Positions 1-11,146 of a stretch of 64,000 nt of DNA are shown piece after piece. The stretch covers positions 32,014,704 to 32,078,703 of the forward strand of contig NC_087062.1 in assembly GCF_963678635.1 (NCBI RefSeq), written 5' to 3'. Numbering within the stretch: position 1 is the stretch's first letter; every line of letters begins with the position of its first letter. The DNA comes from Symsagittifera roscoffensis. Lineage: Eukaryota; Xenacoelomorpha; Acoela; Convolutidae. The notes under the pieces were generated by a model. It saw only the letters and a program-made list of their open reading frames with translations. It searched no databases and was not told the origin of the DNA. The translations under genes were made by a program, and so were the position numbers.

Positions 1-781
1 TTTTGAAAAAACAGTCCAAAAAAGGCGTTTTTAGGCACTTTTTGGAAAAATTTGACCAAAACATCACGTTTTTTCGGCGCGCGCTCCCCCTTCAAAATTA
101 GTATATTGGCGCCAAAGGCGCCTTCAGAAAAATTTTAGGGTCGGTCGGCCAAAAATGAATTTCTTAAAAAGTACCAAAGGGAGACCCTTTGTGTCGGCAG
201 AAAAGGTTTTTATCTAGGCTTTATTTGAAATTATTAGTCATACAGTTGAAGTTAATGTGTTGTGCGAGAGGGGTCGATGGAAGACTTCGAAACAGATTTC
301 GTTGGCCAGCAAAGCATCAAATCTAGGCTATGTAGATCCAGCTAAGGATGCTAAATTAAGATGTTCAAAAGTGATTACGCAGTTAGACAGCAATTAGAAA
401 GGTCGGATGTTCGAGGCCCACCATGATCCGTGCTCGTTGCTTGAGGGTGAAGCAACATTACCCAGCACAGAAAAATACCCAAAAAAAGTGCATGTAGTTC
501 TTAAACAGGGGCACAACAGCGGTTCGCCGTGATGAGCTGTACAGCTCTTGTGTTGGTCCTTTCCCCGTGGATAAATGGTCTTAATCTTAATTAGCTTGTG
601 TAAAAAAAATAACGGATTTGTCACCAAATACGTTGGAGGCATAACTTAGTTTTCTAATTAGATTATGTTGATAAATTATTATGTTGATAAATTATTGAAA
701 GTTTTTTTTAGCATAAAATAATCATTAAATTACAACACGAATTCGACTCGTAGAGATAAGGTTCAGTTATTTGTTTATGAT
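1..781. other. Intergenic DNA, no gene recognised
   Basis: I see no supportable gene here. Small symmetric motifs are present: a doublet of GGCGCC palindromes (108-113 and 117-122), a 7-bp-stem hairpin (GTTGCTT/AAGCAAC, 436-456) and a perfect 14-bp palindrome at 534-547. The stretch around 395-560 is less AT-rich than its surroundings, but I could not match it to a known RNA. Confidence 0.4.
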
Positions 782-1834
782 TTATTTGTTTTCTGCAGCA
801 ACTTGTTCCAAAGAAGTCATAAATAGCTTCACTGACTTGTTTCGCCGAGGTCCTCTTTTTCTATAGTCGACATACTGATCCACCGGTGCTTCCGACTCAG
901 GGTTATAGAGCAACCTCAATGCATACCCACAGCCGTTCATCAAATCTTCGTCTTCTTGGAATATTCTAGATTTTGGCTTCCACCATCGGCAGTCAGCCTT
1001 TCTGCAGTGAACTTGCTCGTCAGTTAATTTTTTTTTCGCATCTTCTAATAACTGAAGTTTGTCTTTGTTTCCATACTGTCTGTTTTCCTCAAATAAAAAT
1101 CCGACACGATCCTTAAACATAAGAATTTCATTTCGTGCATCCAAAAATTTTCGACTCACCGCTATTTGATTCTCCTCTAGCCCCGAAATATAAGGAAATA
1201 ACTCGGAGTAAACTATTGACATGTTAATATCTAATTTGTACTCAAGTCTAACCATGGGAACAAACTTCAAAAATTCAGTTTTGTTTGGTTTTGAGAGAAA
1301 TGTTTTGAAGCTACTGAAACCCTCTGTGGTTATAAAAAGGCAGCCATCAAAAACAAAAACCCAGCTTGCGCCATCGTCAAAAGCTCGTAATATTCCGAAG
1401 TTTCGCCCGCTGTTTGTATCGCGTACTTCTTTCTGTAAAATTTTCGGATCATTTGAATTTGACAACGGTATTATTTCAAAATCCTCGCGAAAGTAACGCA
1501 GCAGTTTAACTAGCTCAGCTTCTTTTGTTCTGTTCACAATGGATTTCAAAATCCATAGCCTCTTGAAACCAGTTGGTAATTTTTCGCGTTTTAAAATTAA
1601 TTCGGTGTTGAGATAAGTTTGTCGTTGGCTATGCAAAGGGGGCAAATCATTGCTTAATAATCTAATAATTGTAGAAAATTCAGAACGCGAGTAAAGAGAA
1701 GAACCGTTGACTAGAAGTTTGACCACATCTCGACCCCGAGAACCGCTAGCAATGAAATTGAAAAACAGAAAAATCAAAGATAAATTAAGAAAAAACATAA
1801 AGGTTTTTAAAGTTTTGGTCATCATCATCAACAA
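782..1834 (-). CDS. Secreted or membrane-anchored protein, possible glycosyltransferase-like fold
   Basis: An intronless 350-residue frame. Residues about 12-30 form a long hydrophobic run after a short basic start, as expected for a signal peptide or type II anchor, so the product probably enters the secretory pathway. The best motif lies at residues 141-170: NSGRNFGILRAF, then SWVFVFDG and FITTEGF. It reminds me of uncharacterised eukaryotic proteins with an RN...W(I/V)xPxDGxxF signature that look GT-A-like; that link is from memory and unverified. A Cys-rich segment (residues about 277-303) and a basic tail follow. Several N-glycosylation sequons are visible (for example NRT near 101). The first ATG is followed by more Met codons, so the exact start is uncertain. 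The stop codon overlaps an AATAAA (781-786). Coding is well supported by length and composition; function is not. Confidence 0.8.
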   Translation of the reverse strand: MLMMMTKTLKTFMFFLNLSLIFLFFNFIASGSRGRDVVKLLVNGSSLYSRSEFSTIIRLLSNDLPPLHSQRQTYLNTELILKREKLPTGFKRLWILKSIVNRTKEAELVKLLRYFREDFEIIPLSNSNDPKILQKEVRDTNSGRNFGILRAFDDGASWVFVFDGCLFITTEGFSSFKTFLSKPNKTEFLKFVPMVRLEYKLDINMSIVYSELFPYISGLEENQIAVSRKFLDARNEILMFKDRVGFLFEENRQYGNKDKLQLLEDAKKKLTDEQVHCRKADCRWWKPKSRIFQEDEDLMNGCGYALRLLYNPESEAPVDQYVDYRKRGPRRNKSVKLFMTSLEQVAAENK

Positions 1835-1863
1835 ATCCTATTTTGAGCCAGAAAATTTTTCAA

Positions 1864-2550
1864 AGGTCGATGAATCAATAGCCTTTATCTTTACACCCGG
1901 GGGGTAACATGTGATGCAGAAAGCATAAATGTTAGACGAAAAACACATGAAGAACAAAAATTGAATTCACTCAACCTCTAGTTTATAACAAACCCTTGAA
2001 AACACAGAATATTCCAACCTCTGTTAGAGATAAAGAGATTTTTTGAAGAACCCAAAAAAGCCAGTTCTTAAAAAAGTATAACCCATCCCGGAATTTTTTT
2101 TATCGAACTGAGAGTTGAATTATATATTTGTGATGATTATTTCACACTGAAGAGACGAGGATTTTTTTCTATATATGAAAATTTCACAGCAAGAGTAATT
2201 TCATAGCAAGAATAATTGATAGGTCGATGAATCAATAGCCTTTATCTTTACACCCGAGGGGTAACATGTGATGCAAAAAGCATAACTGTTAGACGAAAAA
2301 CCCATGAGCAAAAATTGAATTCACTCAACCTCTAGTTTATAACAAACCCTTGAAAACACAGAATATTCCAACCTCTGTTAGAGGTAAATAGTTTTTTTGA
2401 AGAACCCAAAAAAGCCAGTTCCTAAAAAAGTATATGCCAGCCCGAAATTTTTTTTATCGAACTGAGAGTCGATTATATATTTGAGGCGATTATTTCACAC
2501 TGAAGAAACGAGGATTTTTTTCTATATATGAAAACTTCATAGCAAGAGCG
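1864..2550. repeat. Two-copy tandem repeat, about 357-bp period
   Basis: Copy 1 (about 1864-2200) and copy 2 (2221-2550) begin with the same sequence (AGGTCGATGAATCAATAG) and stay closely similar to their ends (CTATATATGAAAA...TCATAGCAAGAG). They lie directly upstream of the start codon of the gene at 782-1834, so they may hold or have displaced its promoter. No coding potential is seen. Confidence 0.85.
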
Positions 2551-2553
2551 ACA

Positions 2554-3042
2554 GGGTTTATGGCTTACTACGATCAAAACAACGGTCAAAAAAAATTTCT
2601 ATTGCAAAGAATTCCGACCAAAAAATTGCCATAAAAAGTTGTTTTAAAGTCGTGATTTGAACGACATTTGAAAATTTTCAAAAAGTTTTAAGTATCGAGA
2701 TGAACTGATTTGTTTTTCGATTTTTATTTCAATTTCAAGCGAATAAATCGAGCGAGCAGGCTTACAACAACTTATTTATGCTCAATTTAGGCCCTGAAAA
2801 GTTAGTTTTAAGCAACAAGTTAAGGTTGTTTTTGAAGTTTTAGCGCCATCTTGGGAACCAATAATTCCAAAGAAAATGAAAAATAAAGATAAAAAATGAA
2901 AAAAATTTCAACATTTTTTTTTCAAAATGTAAGTTCATAATGTCATTCGAAACACGACTTAAATTTTTTTTCTGTAAATGTTCGGAGTTCTGTGCTATAG
3001 AAATTTTTATGATCGTAGTTTCGATCTTAGTAAGCCAGACCC
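2554..3042. mobile_element. MITE-like element with about 60-bp terminal inverted repeats
   Basis: The left end (GGGTTTATGGCTTACTACG, 2554 on) matches the reverse complement of the right end (GGGTCTGGCTTACTAAG, ending 3042). The match continues for about 60 bp, with shared blocks AAAAATTTCTAT and TCCG. The interior is AT-rich and non-coding. No clear target-site duplication was found, so the superfamily is unknown. Confidence 0.65.
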
Positions 3043-4284
3043 AGTTGCAAATATAAATTATTTATGAAAAAATAACTTTTTTTCAATTTTTTTGATGCTT
3101 TTGTTTTTCTAATCCTTTTTCCACAAAATTTTTGACAATTTCGCTGAGATTATTATGGCTGTCCAATATTCCTAAATTATAGTTTTACGTCAGATCCTTC
3201 ATCACCACGCAGGAAAAACTACACTAATTTGAAGAAAAAAACTACAAAACTTTTTTCAAGACAATGCTCGGAACATTCTGTGCTACTTGCGCAGTAATCG
3301 GCTATCGTTGATTTAATGAGAGCATTGCTTCACACCGCTTGCGATACAACACAAACAAAAAAAAAATTCGAAAAAAATTATGATATTGACAACAAATGGG
3401 CGAACCAAAAGTTTCGTGTCTCTCAATAAAAACAATTAGGAGCCCAGCTGAGGCTGGATTTACGGGTTTGGTAGTGACTGAATTTGCTATTCTGATGCGG
3501 TACGATAAGTGTGATTTGACTTTGGACTTTCAAATTGAAGAAAAAAAATTGGGAAAAAAAACACCGGAAGACAAAGTTTCTCCTCGTTTTCAATGCTTGC
3601 TCACTGAGTAAAAACTCTTCAACAGTATTTTTGCTTTTCAAACCTAAGAATCAATCGTTCATGTGCTTTTACTGTGCGAAAAATCATTTGAATAAATGGT
3701 GCACTCTTTACATAAACTGAGTGTGAATAGCCCAAAAGCATTAACCATTGTTAACAACTATGGGCGGACTGTTTTGAATTATTTAAAAAATTAAATCAAG
3801 AAGACGACTAAAAGCGCTACGTTTTGTTTCTAAATACGATGCATCACAAATTTTACAAAAAAAATATACCACCTCCAGTTCATTTTTTGAACAAAATTGG
3901 ACTGGTGTCTAAGCGCCAGCGTTGCATGTGTAATAACGTTTGACTTCCTGGAAAAACTTAAGTTGACAGTAGATTTCTGGGAAAGAAGCAACATGAAAGA
4001 ATTTCTGGGAAAGAAACAACGAGCTTGAATAGCAAAAAACAAGCTTGGACCAAGAAAAAAAACTAAGCTTAGATTATGAGTAAGTAATACAATTGAATAC
4101 AAACTATACTTCTAGTAAGCAGCCCCAACAAATTTGATAAGTATTCTCCAATTCGCAAAAACTAAAGGTATTTAAACAGAGAAACGAAGCAGAGTTTTTT
4201 ACCACTAGCAGTGCAGAGAACTGTAGATAAAGAAAACAAATGAGCAAATCAAACAATTGTTGCGTATTTGCTATATTTTTAAAT
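3043..4284. other. AT-rich non-coding DNA
   Basis: Short overlapping frames occur on both strands at 3396-4298, but none has recognisable domains or a protein-like composition. I see no RNA gene or repeat. Confidence 0.4.
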
Positions 4285-4520
4285 TGTACAAGCAACAAAC
4301 TTCATTCTGTTTTCAGCTGATATTTTAAACTTGACGGCACTGCAATAAATTTTTTGGATAACGAGCATTTGAACCGCTTTGAAGGTTGCACATGATGATA
4401 TAATTTTTTTTTGATTCTCATGCGCAACTTACAAATTGTTCCATTGCTCATTATTCGGGGAGTTTATTGCAGTGCAGTCAAATTTTAAATTTCAGCTGAA
4501 TGAAATTTGTTGTTTGTACA
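4285..4520. repeat. 236-bp imperfect palindrome (foldback)
   Basis: Left arm 4285-4402 and right arm 4404-4520 are reverse complements with scattered mismatches. TGTACA marks both outer ends, and CACTGCAATAAA on the left pairs with TTTATTGCAGTG on the right. The spacer is only a few bases. It could be a foldback or MITE-like element. It is non-coding. Confidence 0.7.
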
Positions 4521-5940
4521 TTTACCGTGCTGAATTCTTCAGATAAGGATCAACCAAAGCATTCGTAAATTGCGAAACAGGATAAGACATTCAGAAATAG
4601 TATTTTTAAATTAGTTTTTGAAGAGACAATATTTTTTAAAAGTAGCGACTATTTTATTTCCATATACTAGAGCCAATACGAGTACAACCAAAACAGACAT
4701 TTCAATTGACATAAAAACTGAAAATGAGTCCTAATTGAAACGTAAATTTACCCAAATATTAAAAAATCAGAACTTAAAAAATAGCGTTCCATTTTTTAGA
4801 GAGAACGAGAAAAGAAAAATTTTGTTATGATACCAGTGCCATAAATAAGGGCATTGCAATCGGGTATTTTCACAGGACTTGTTTCAAGGTTTCTCCTCTT
4901 AGGACTTGGTTCAATACTGCAATAGGCTTATTTTTGTTATCGCATTTTCTTCTCAACTTCGCGGCTTTTATTGGATTAAAAGCTACGATTCTTCTCTGTG
5001 TGAAAATTAGAATGCCGAAAGCAATAGCGGACTTTATTTTCCAAAAAATAATTCCTATAAAAGACAGAAAGAAACGCACTGCTGAACACAACGAGCATAG
5101 ATACCGTTTGTAAACTGCACATAATGATTTAAATCATAATGAAAACAATGTTGTGAATTTTTTCAAAGCATTTCTCTCATTTTCTAGGAGCCGAAACGAA
5201 AAAGTCGCCTAGGACATTTCAATCAAATCAGAAAATCAGACTGAAAATGCTCCTTAAATTGAAAACTTATTCTCCTAACTATTTCAAAAATGATCAGAAT
5301 CGGTCAAAAGAAAATTATTGGTTCGAGAGAATATGTCAAGATAAAATTTGTTATGTGTTGCTCGCGTGATAAGCAAGAGTATTGCAATCGTTTATTAGAA
5401 TTTATTTTCCCACAAATGATTTTGTTAAAAGGATTTGTTTCTTACTCTCTTCTCGTAGAGATACTGAAACATACTTATTTTGAGCTTGCTAACGATGAAA
5501 AGTATCCGTCTCATTTACAAATAGCTTGAAGAACAAGTTATAAATTCTTTAATTTGATTTGGTCCCATGTCTTTTTTCTTTTGTAAGCCCAATAGGTTTC
5601 GGGCTAGCTAACATGAGCTCAGTGACTTCATTTTTTGTCGTCTGATGAAAAGTCTTTTTATGTCTGTGTCCAAATGTTTTGTTTCTAGATACTCGAAAAC
5701 GGTAAGTCGACTATAAGAAAAGCAAAAGCAGAAGACCCCAAATTGAGGATGGAAAGAACAAAAAAAAACCTTGCCCAAAAAGCGTTCCTCTGAAAAAACA
5801 TGAAAAGCAGGTTGTAACTAGAGGTTACCAGGCACTACAATTTTTGGAGATAACTCAAACAAAAGAAATACTTCATGCGGAGTTTTCGCACTTTGGAGAG
5901 CTTATCTCTGAAAATGGTCTTGGCCTCTAGGCCGTTCAGA
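4521..5940. other. AT-rich non-coding DNA
   Basis: Frames of 60-80 codons exist at 4870-5091 (-) and 5290-5529 (+), but neither shows a motif or a homolog I recognise. I see nothing else here. Confidence 0.4.
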
Positions 5941-7400
5941 TTAGGCCTCTTCGAAAGTTAATTGGGAGCGTAAAAAATATTTATCAAAACGAAAAGCAGA
6001 TAAATGAATTTTACAAATCCAAGCAATCCATATTTGAATTAACTGCAAGTCAGTTTTGATAGTGCGTGAGTTTAATGTTGTCGATGGTATATTCGTCCCA
6101 AAGACGCTGATTAACCTTAAGGAACAGTTGCATCTCGAGGCTGCTTGGATGAGGACTTTGCCGATAATCCGAATAAGCGTACTGGCACTACTAAAGAACA
6201 TTTCCACCATATCTGATGTGGTTAGTTTGAACGTGGGCTGCAATTAGGCACTAAGACTATCTGTTTTTTCCTTTCTCCGCTTTTTGAAGCACTGACTTGC
6301 AAAATTGGACGAAATTGAATTTCCCTCTGATGTTTTAAAGTTGCCTGCTCGCTTTTTAATAAACTTTCACACTTTCCGCCTCATCAGGTAGCAGCAAACG
6401 CTCCTCAGAAAGAGGTATTTTTATCACGGCACCTTCAAACATGGGGACGTGTACAATATGGGAGTGTTCGTTGACTTCTGGCTCACTATTCACTGTCATT
6501 ATTTCGTCGAAAGGAATCCTTGCATCGTGTAAATCCAAACAGTCATCTTGGAGGGCCAAAGTTACCGACCTGAATTTAGCCAAGTTTTCGTCCAAAGATT
6601 TAAGCTCAGTAATCTGCGGAATAATTCCCACGATTTTTGAGTAACTGGCTAGTTTTTTTTTCAAGTGTGGCGATAATTCCTAAAACTTTGAGATCATGTT
6701 CAGCCAACGAGTTTTATTGCGGAGTATCGACTGAAGTTTGGTGAACTCACGTAGCTCGCCTCCCAGTTTTGATGCTTTTAGTTTCACCATAACAGAATGA
6801 AAATCTCACAAAGTCTCAAATTGACATTAAAAATATCCTTTGAGCGCTATATTGAGTTTATGAGAGGCGCAACCAATAAGTGGCAACCCAAAGAGATCAG
6901 CAGTTGCCCTGTTAACCTCTGCATTGTCACCGGTTGAAAGCAGAAATTTAATATAATCAAAATGGTCTTGGTTTTCAAACGAATTTTTCACTCAAAAGGG
7001 GCAAAAACCCAAGTAATGAACTTTGATATTAATTAAACCAATCGTCAATAACCAACGCAAACTAGCCGAAATTTCAAGAATTATTTACTTTTGAACTTCC
7101 TTTGTCGTGGCCTTTTTGTAGTATGTAAGTGTTTTCCTGCAAATGAGAACGGAGGTAATTTAGAACATGTCCATTCCAACCATCCATATATATTTGTAGC
7201 AGTTTTGATCACTGATGTTGTGGCACATTCTTTGTCATGATCTGGGTGTTGGACACGAACATGGTTCATTAGATCAGTGCTAGCCGTTCCCTTTTTCTGG
7301 GTAAACTGTTTCACGCATTCACAAATCCTTAAATTATCATCTGTGAAACAACGGCTTCGTTCTTGCTAGGCATTGTAGAAATAATGTCACAGAAAGATGA
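5941..7400 (-). pseudogene. Decayed hAT-superfamily transposase with BED zinc finger
   Basis: Read on the minus strand from about 7400 down, several frames together give a hAT transposase. First comes a BED-type finger (RICEC...TDLMNHVRVQHPD, about 7255-7360), then GWLEWTCSKLPPFSF (about 7140-7190), typical of the segment after the finger in animal hAT proteins. Next is the catalytic-domain segment TGDNAEVNRATADLFGLPLI (about 6890-6950), then NKTRWLNMISKF (about 6690-6725), then an intact 102-codon stretch (6356-6664). Last is the C-terminal dimerisation region with MFFSSAS and, one frameshift later, SDYRQSPHPSSLEMQLFLKV (about 6115-6185). Several stops and frameshifts separate these blocks, so it is inactive. 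Terminal inverted repeats and the 8-bp duplication expected for hAT were not located. Family assignment is confident; exact ends are not. Confidence 0.75.
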
Positions 7401-8129
7401 TGCACGAATATACTTCTCAGAAAAATGTGGCGCAGTTTGATATTTGGAAATTCTTCACCATGTATTTCTCAGAAATAACTAAATGGAAAACATTTCCATG
7501 TCTCCTTGTTTTTATAAAATTAATCAATTGACTTTGCCTTGCCCAATTATTCAATTAATCAAACTATCTAAAACTGAATTTTAGTTTAACTAATTGCAAA
7601 CAAATTAATTCAGTTAATTTTTGAACACTTCTGGTTCAGATAATTGTGTAAGCAGGAGCTAAAAGGGTCTGGCAGCAAGTTCTATATAACAAGCTCGACT
7701 AGTTATTCTATACAAGCGTGGTGATGTGCTTTTGATAAAGTCATCGGCTTTCGACAAAGTCATATGGTGATGTGCTTTTGACACAGTCATTTGCTTTTGA
7801 TAAACTAGAGTAGCTAAAACGGTTGTGTATGATGCAATTTTTGGTTTCATTCCATGAGAATTGTTACGGAAAACTAAAACAATGATGGTAGAGTGCAGGA
7901 AACGGAGGCTGTGCTTGTTTTGTTTTCAGTTAAAATCTTTGGTTAAAAAGGTTATTATGAGAGGTTACGATTCCTTTAGAGTCTTAGAGTCAATGGGTTG
8001 AAATTGCGAACGGTGTATCCTTTGGTTGAACGTTTTAGAGCAGTTTCATTAAGACGAACTTAATAAATAGTTTCAACTAATTGAGATGAAAATCCGGCCT
8101 GGTCAAGGTGTCCTTTGCTAAAATTTTTC
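7401..8129. other. Non-coding DNA between hAT remnant and LINE-A1
   Basis: AT-rich with no convincing reading frame. It contains the minisatellite listed at 7719-7805. The hAT element's 5' flank and its terminal repeat should lie here, but I could not identify them. Confidence 0.4.
7719..7805. repeat. Short minisatellite, about 22-bp subunits
   Basis: GATGTGCTTTTGA occurs twice, about 47 bp apart. Each copy is followed by (A/C)AAGTCAT-type sequence and a second, weaker subunit (GGCTTTCGACAAAGTCAT; TTGCTTTTGATAAA). This gives four imperfect units. Confidence 0.6.
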
Positions 8130-8520
8130 AGTAGCCGGCTGTATGTTTATCATTGGTGCCAGCTCACTAGACAACGCTATCAAAGCCCTACCCAGGAAGA
8201 CTCAGTAAACGATCAGAAGATTCTGCTATTACGTTTGAGGACTTAGTCTAAATCCGAGTACTGCAAATCCCCATCAACAACTCGAAAGCATTCTTAGCGG
8301 AAACGGGCACGTCGAAAGAAAAACTCAGCTGATTTTGTGGCACGACGTCATCAACAACAGCTTGAGTGCCCACCGAACGAATAATTTCAAAAAGTTTACC
8401 CCTGAAGCTCTCGTTCAGATCATCACAAAACTTCGACTTCGATCTTGAATCAGAGCAATCATCTACAACCAGCGCATAGAAACACCCAATATTCTTTCGC
8501 TACCACTGAAAACGAACGCG
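8130..8520 (+). pseudogene. SGNH-hydrolase-like ORF fragment of LINE-A1
   Basis: Three frames joined by frameshifts carry block II (IIGASSLDNAIKAL, about 8150-8190), then ITFEDLV (about 8228-8250), then LILWHDVINNSL (about 8325-8365), PEALVQIITKLR (about 8400-8440) and IIYNQRIETPNIL (about 8455-8495). The WHDVxNNS and (V/I)YxQRxxTP segments are ones I associate with esterase-type first ORFs of CR1-like elements in invertebrates. At least one in-frame TGA and two frameshifts are present, so it is dead. Only the part from 8222 on is included in the tandem duplication. A minus-strand frame over the same DNA is a shadow. Confidence 0.6.
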
Positions 8521-8756
8521 CTGATAAGAGAAGAACTTCTGTCTGTACACCCTTTTGAAGCAATTGAAATTTTCATACTATCGACGGTATGTTGCAATTT
8601 CAACAACTTGTGGCAACTGACGAAGAAAATTCGATCCTCAAAGAACAAAACCAAAAAAAAACAAAATGACAAACAAAAGTAGAGAGGGGAAAACGAGAGA
8701 ACAACTAAATTTCGAGCACGAAAATAAAAAAAGTAAATAGGGTAAAGTAATTTACT

Positions 8757-8875
8757 TCTTGTGCGACTCCAGAGGTTTTCTCGAAATTGCCTTTCAGTGA
8801 ATTGATTTATCTCTATCTGCCACAAAGTTGAACAGAAATCTTGTGCGACTCCAGAGGTTTCTCGGATTTGCTTTG
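8757..8875 (+). repeat. Paired direct repeats in the LINE-A1 inter-ORF spacer
   Basis: TCTTGTGCGACTCCAGAGGT occurs at 8757 and again at 8838 (81-bp offset), each followed by TT(T)CTCG...TTGC. A short hairpin (AAGTAA...TTACTT) lies just upstream. The second duplication unit repeats the arrangement at about 11670 and 11750. LINE-A2 has an unrelated pair of direct repeats at the same place. Confidence 0.8.
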
Positions 8876-8949
8876 ATCTAAAACCAATTTTCTGAAACTT
8901 AAAATTGAGCACCAGCTGAACTGACAAAGAAAGAGAGCAATAAATGAAA

Positions 8950-9735
8950 ACCAGAAATCTTATGATTGCATCTCATGCGGATGCAATTTGCACATGGCTA
9001 CTCAAAGCACTGGGTTAACTCCAGTTGCTGTAAAAGGTATCGTCGATTTCGGAGAAAGAGTGCTTCTTCTATGCAACTCTTGTATGTCTGGCAACAAAAG
9101 AGACACTCTAACACGCAACGCAGCATTGCAAAGTGCATCATGAAGATCGAAGTTGAAACATCAGAGAAAATCAAATAATCTATCAGTGGCTTTCCACCGC
9201 TGACAGGAAGTGACACAAAGCAAGTCCCAACATGGCCTGTAAATGCAAGTGATATTGGCCCGAAAGTTCAATCTGTCCGTGGTTTGCGCTTTTGAGGTAT
9301 GCCAGAACTAATTGACAAGGATGCAAGAAATCGTCTTGATAACGAATTGAAGGAATTGAACGATATCTTTAAGTACCTGAACACTGACTGCAAAATCACC
9401 AGCGTGAAACGGTTAGGAAAATTCAACAAAGACAACACTAAACCAGGCACAAAATTTGTGCACCTGTACACAGCGAATTAAATTGATATGGTGTTATATT
9501 CAACGCATCTACTATAAACTACAGGAAGAAAACTTTTATTAGCAAAGAGCTCACCAAGGAAGAACTATTCCGTGAAAATGCAATTCTAAAAACCCGCAGA
9601 GAACTTCTAAATGACGGCGTGGACCCGAAGTAAATGAGAATCAGAAATCTGGTACTACAACAGAAGAAAGACAATACATGTGACATTATAAAAGTCAAGG
9701 AGCAGTCGCCGACTGAAAACGAGGACAACAGAAAC
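8950..9735 (+). pseudogene. LINE-A1 ORF1 (PHD-like finger plus RRM), first copy
   Basis: One frame gives a zinc-finger region (C-x2-C at about 8968-8980, LHM, then IVDFGERVLLLCNSC at about 9040-9085). This aligns with the CYTC...LHMTPEC...CNQC finger of LINE-A2 ORF1. Another frame from about 9265 gives the RRM-like core: SVRGLRF, an in-frame TGA, then GMPELIDKD and ITSVKRLGKFNKDN, ending TKFVHLYTAN at 9478. KTFISKELTKEELFRENAIL (about 9525-9590) is the C-terminal domain. ORF1 proteins of this type bind element RNA. Frameshifts near 9150 and 9480 and a TAA near 9631 break it. Confidence 0.7.
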
Positions 9736-9744
9736 CACAATTGA

Positions 9745-11146
9745 CTACATGTAAAAAACTTGAAATTGAAAGTTTTAAAATTCAATGTGAGAAGTCTAAT
9801 TGAACTCTCAAGGAGACAAACTTTGAGAAATGCACTCTTACTATGCCAATACGAATTAGTCTGCTTAACTGAAATATGGCTTGTGCCAGAAATATCGGAC
9901 GATATTTTATTTCTCCCGGATTATTCAATTTTGAGAAATGACCGCAAAACAACGAAGATAAAGGCAACTACACACGGCGGAGTACTTCTCGCGGTGAAAC
10001 ATGACAAACCCTTTACTAAATTGCATTTTGAGCTTTCAGACTGCCTAATTGCACAAATTCAGACTCCAAACCCATTCCTCTTCTGCTGTCTATACAGCAC
10101 GCCAACGCCCAGCACATATCGCCATTCTGTGAAAAAGTTCATGACTTTTTTCGAAAGATTGAACCAATTTTTTTCTAGTCCTAATTGCCCAAACGTTCTT
10201 TTAACAGGAAAAACTAATTTCAATGCCACTACTTGGCCAATCATGCAATCAACTGATGCGAATGAGCAAATAAGAATACTCGACTTGATGACTGATTTCA
10301 ACTATAACCAACAGATTGTGGCATCAATAGACAAACTGGATGTCGTGCTGGGAAAGCAACCTGAGCTAATTCCGGACACAAAGGTTGATCTGCAACTAAA
10401 TGCTCTATATTGCCAACCAGAGAAAAATTTATCAGACGACAATTCTTTTCAAATTGCTCTAAACACCATCGCAATGGTATCAGAAACCAACCAAAATTGC
10501 GACCAGGACTTTCTGGACTCTGGTGTTTTTTGCTTAGTCAACGCAAACTGGGAAAGAGCCGAGATTGAAATAGAAAAAAAAGCCTTTAAAACCACATGGC
10601 TACAGTAATATTGATCATTTAGTCGAGTCATGGTACACATGGCTGCTCAAAATCTTGCAATCCTGCCTCAAAAAGAAAACGATTCACAGATCTCTACCAC
10701 CGTGGATAAAACCATCAACCTCAAACCGGATAAAAAGACTAAATACCTTGAGAAAACGCAGAGAAAAGCAACCAACCAAGGTTGGGATAACAAAGCTCAA
10801 AAATATGGAAAACTTTTAAAAAATTTAATTGACGAAGATCAAACTGCTTATGAAGCCGTTAGTTTGAGGGTAGAAATTTCGCCAATCTACAGAAACATGT
10901 CAAGAGTACCCGCACAACAAAATGACTACCACCAACTTTATATTGAGACGACAAAACTGCCTATAACGACAGAGATATTGCAAATCTATTGAACCAGTAC
11001 TTCCAAAGCGTGTTCAATATATCAAATGAAAAACCTTGTATATTGAATCAAACCAATATTAGCGTCATTGATAGTATTTATTTCACGGAAATAGAAATCA
11101 AAAGAACTATGGTGAATCTAAAAATGAATAAAGCTATGGGGCCGAA
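9745..11146 (+). pseudogene. LINE-A1 ORF2, first copy (endonuclease, truncated RT)
   Basis: The intact frame 9760-10608 (282 codons) is the AP-type endonuclease: FNVRSLIEL, CLTEIWL (catalytic Glu kept), GGVLLAV and CCLYSTPTP. The usual GDxN site reads TGKTNF, and the usual SDH site reads SDDNSF, so two catalytic positions are lost. A second frame, 10630-10992, carries the linker before the RT. The frame 10989-11171 begins the RT N-terminal region (NQYFQSVFN, KMNKAMGPN). At 11146 the coding sequence jumps straight into the SGNH region of the second duplication unit, so this copy has no RT active site. Confidence 0.8.

Noticed and set aside
5941-7400. hAT terminal inverted repeats and 8-bp duplication
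   Set aside because: I searched the flanks by eye and found no convincing pair, so the element ends are not claimed.
8463-8927. Long minus-strand frames over LINE-A1 (8463-8927, 11173-11580)
   Set aside because: The plus strand carries the SGNH ORF and the spacer. The minus frames are antisense shadows with Phe/Leu/Ser-rich translation.
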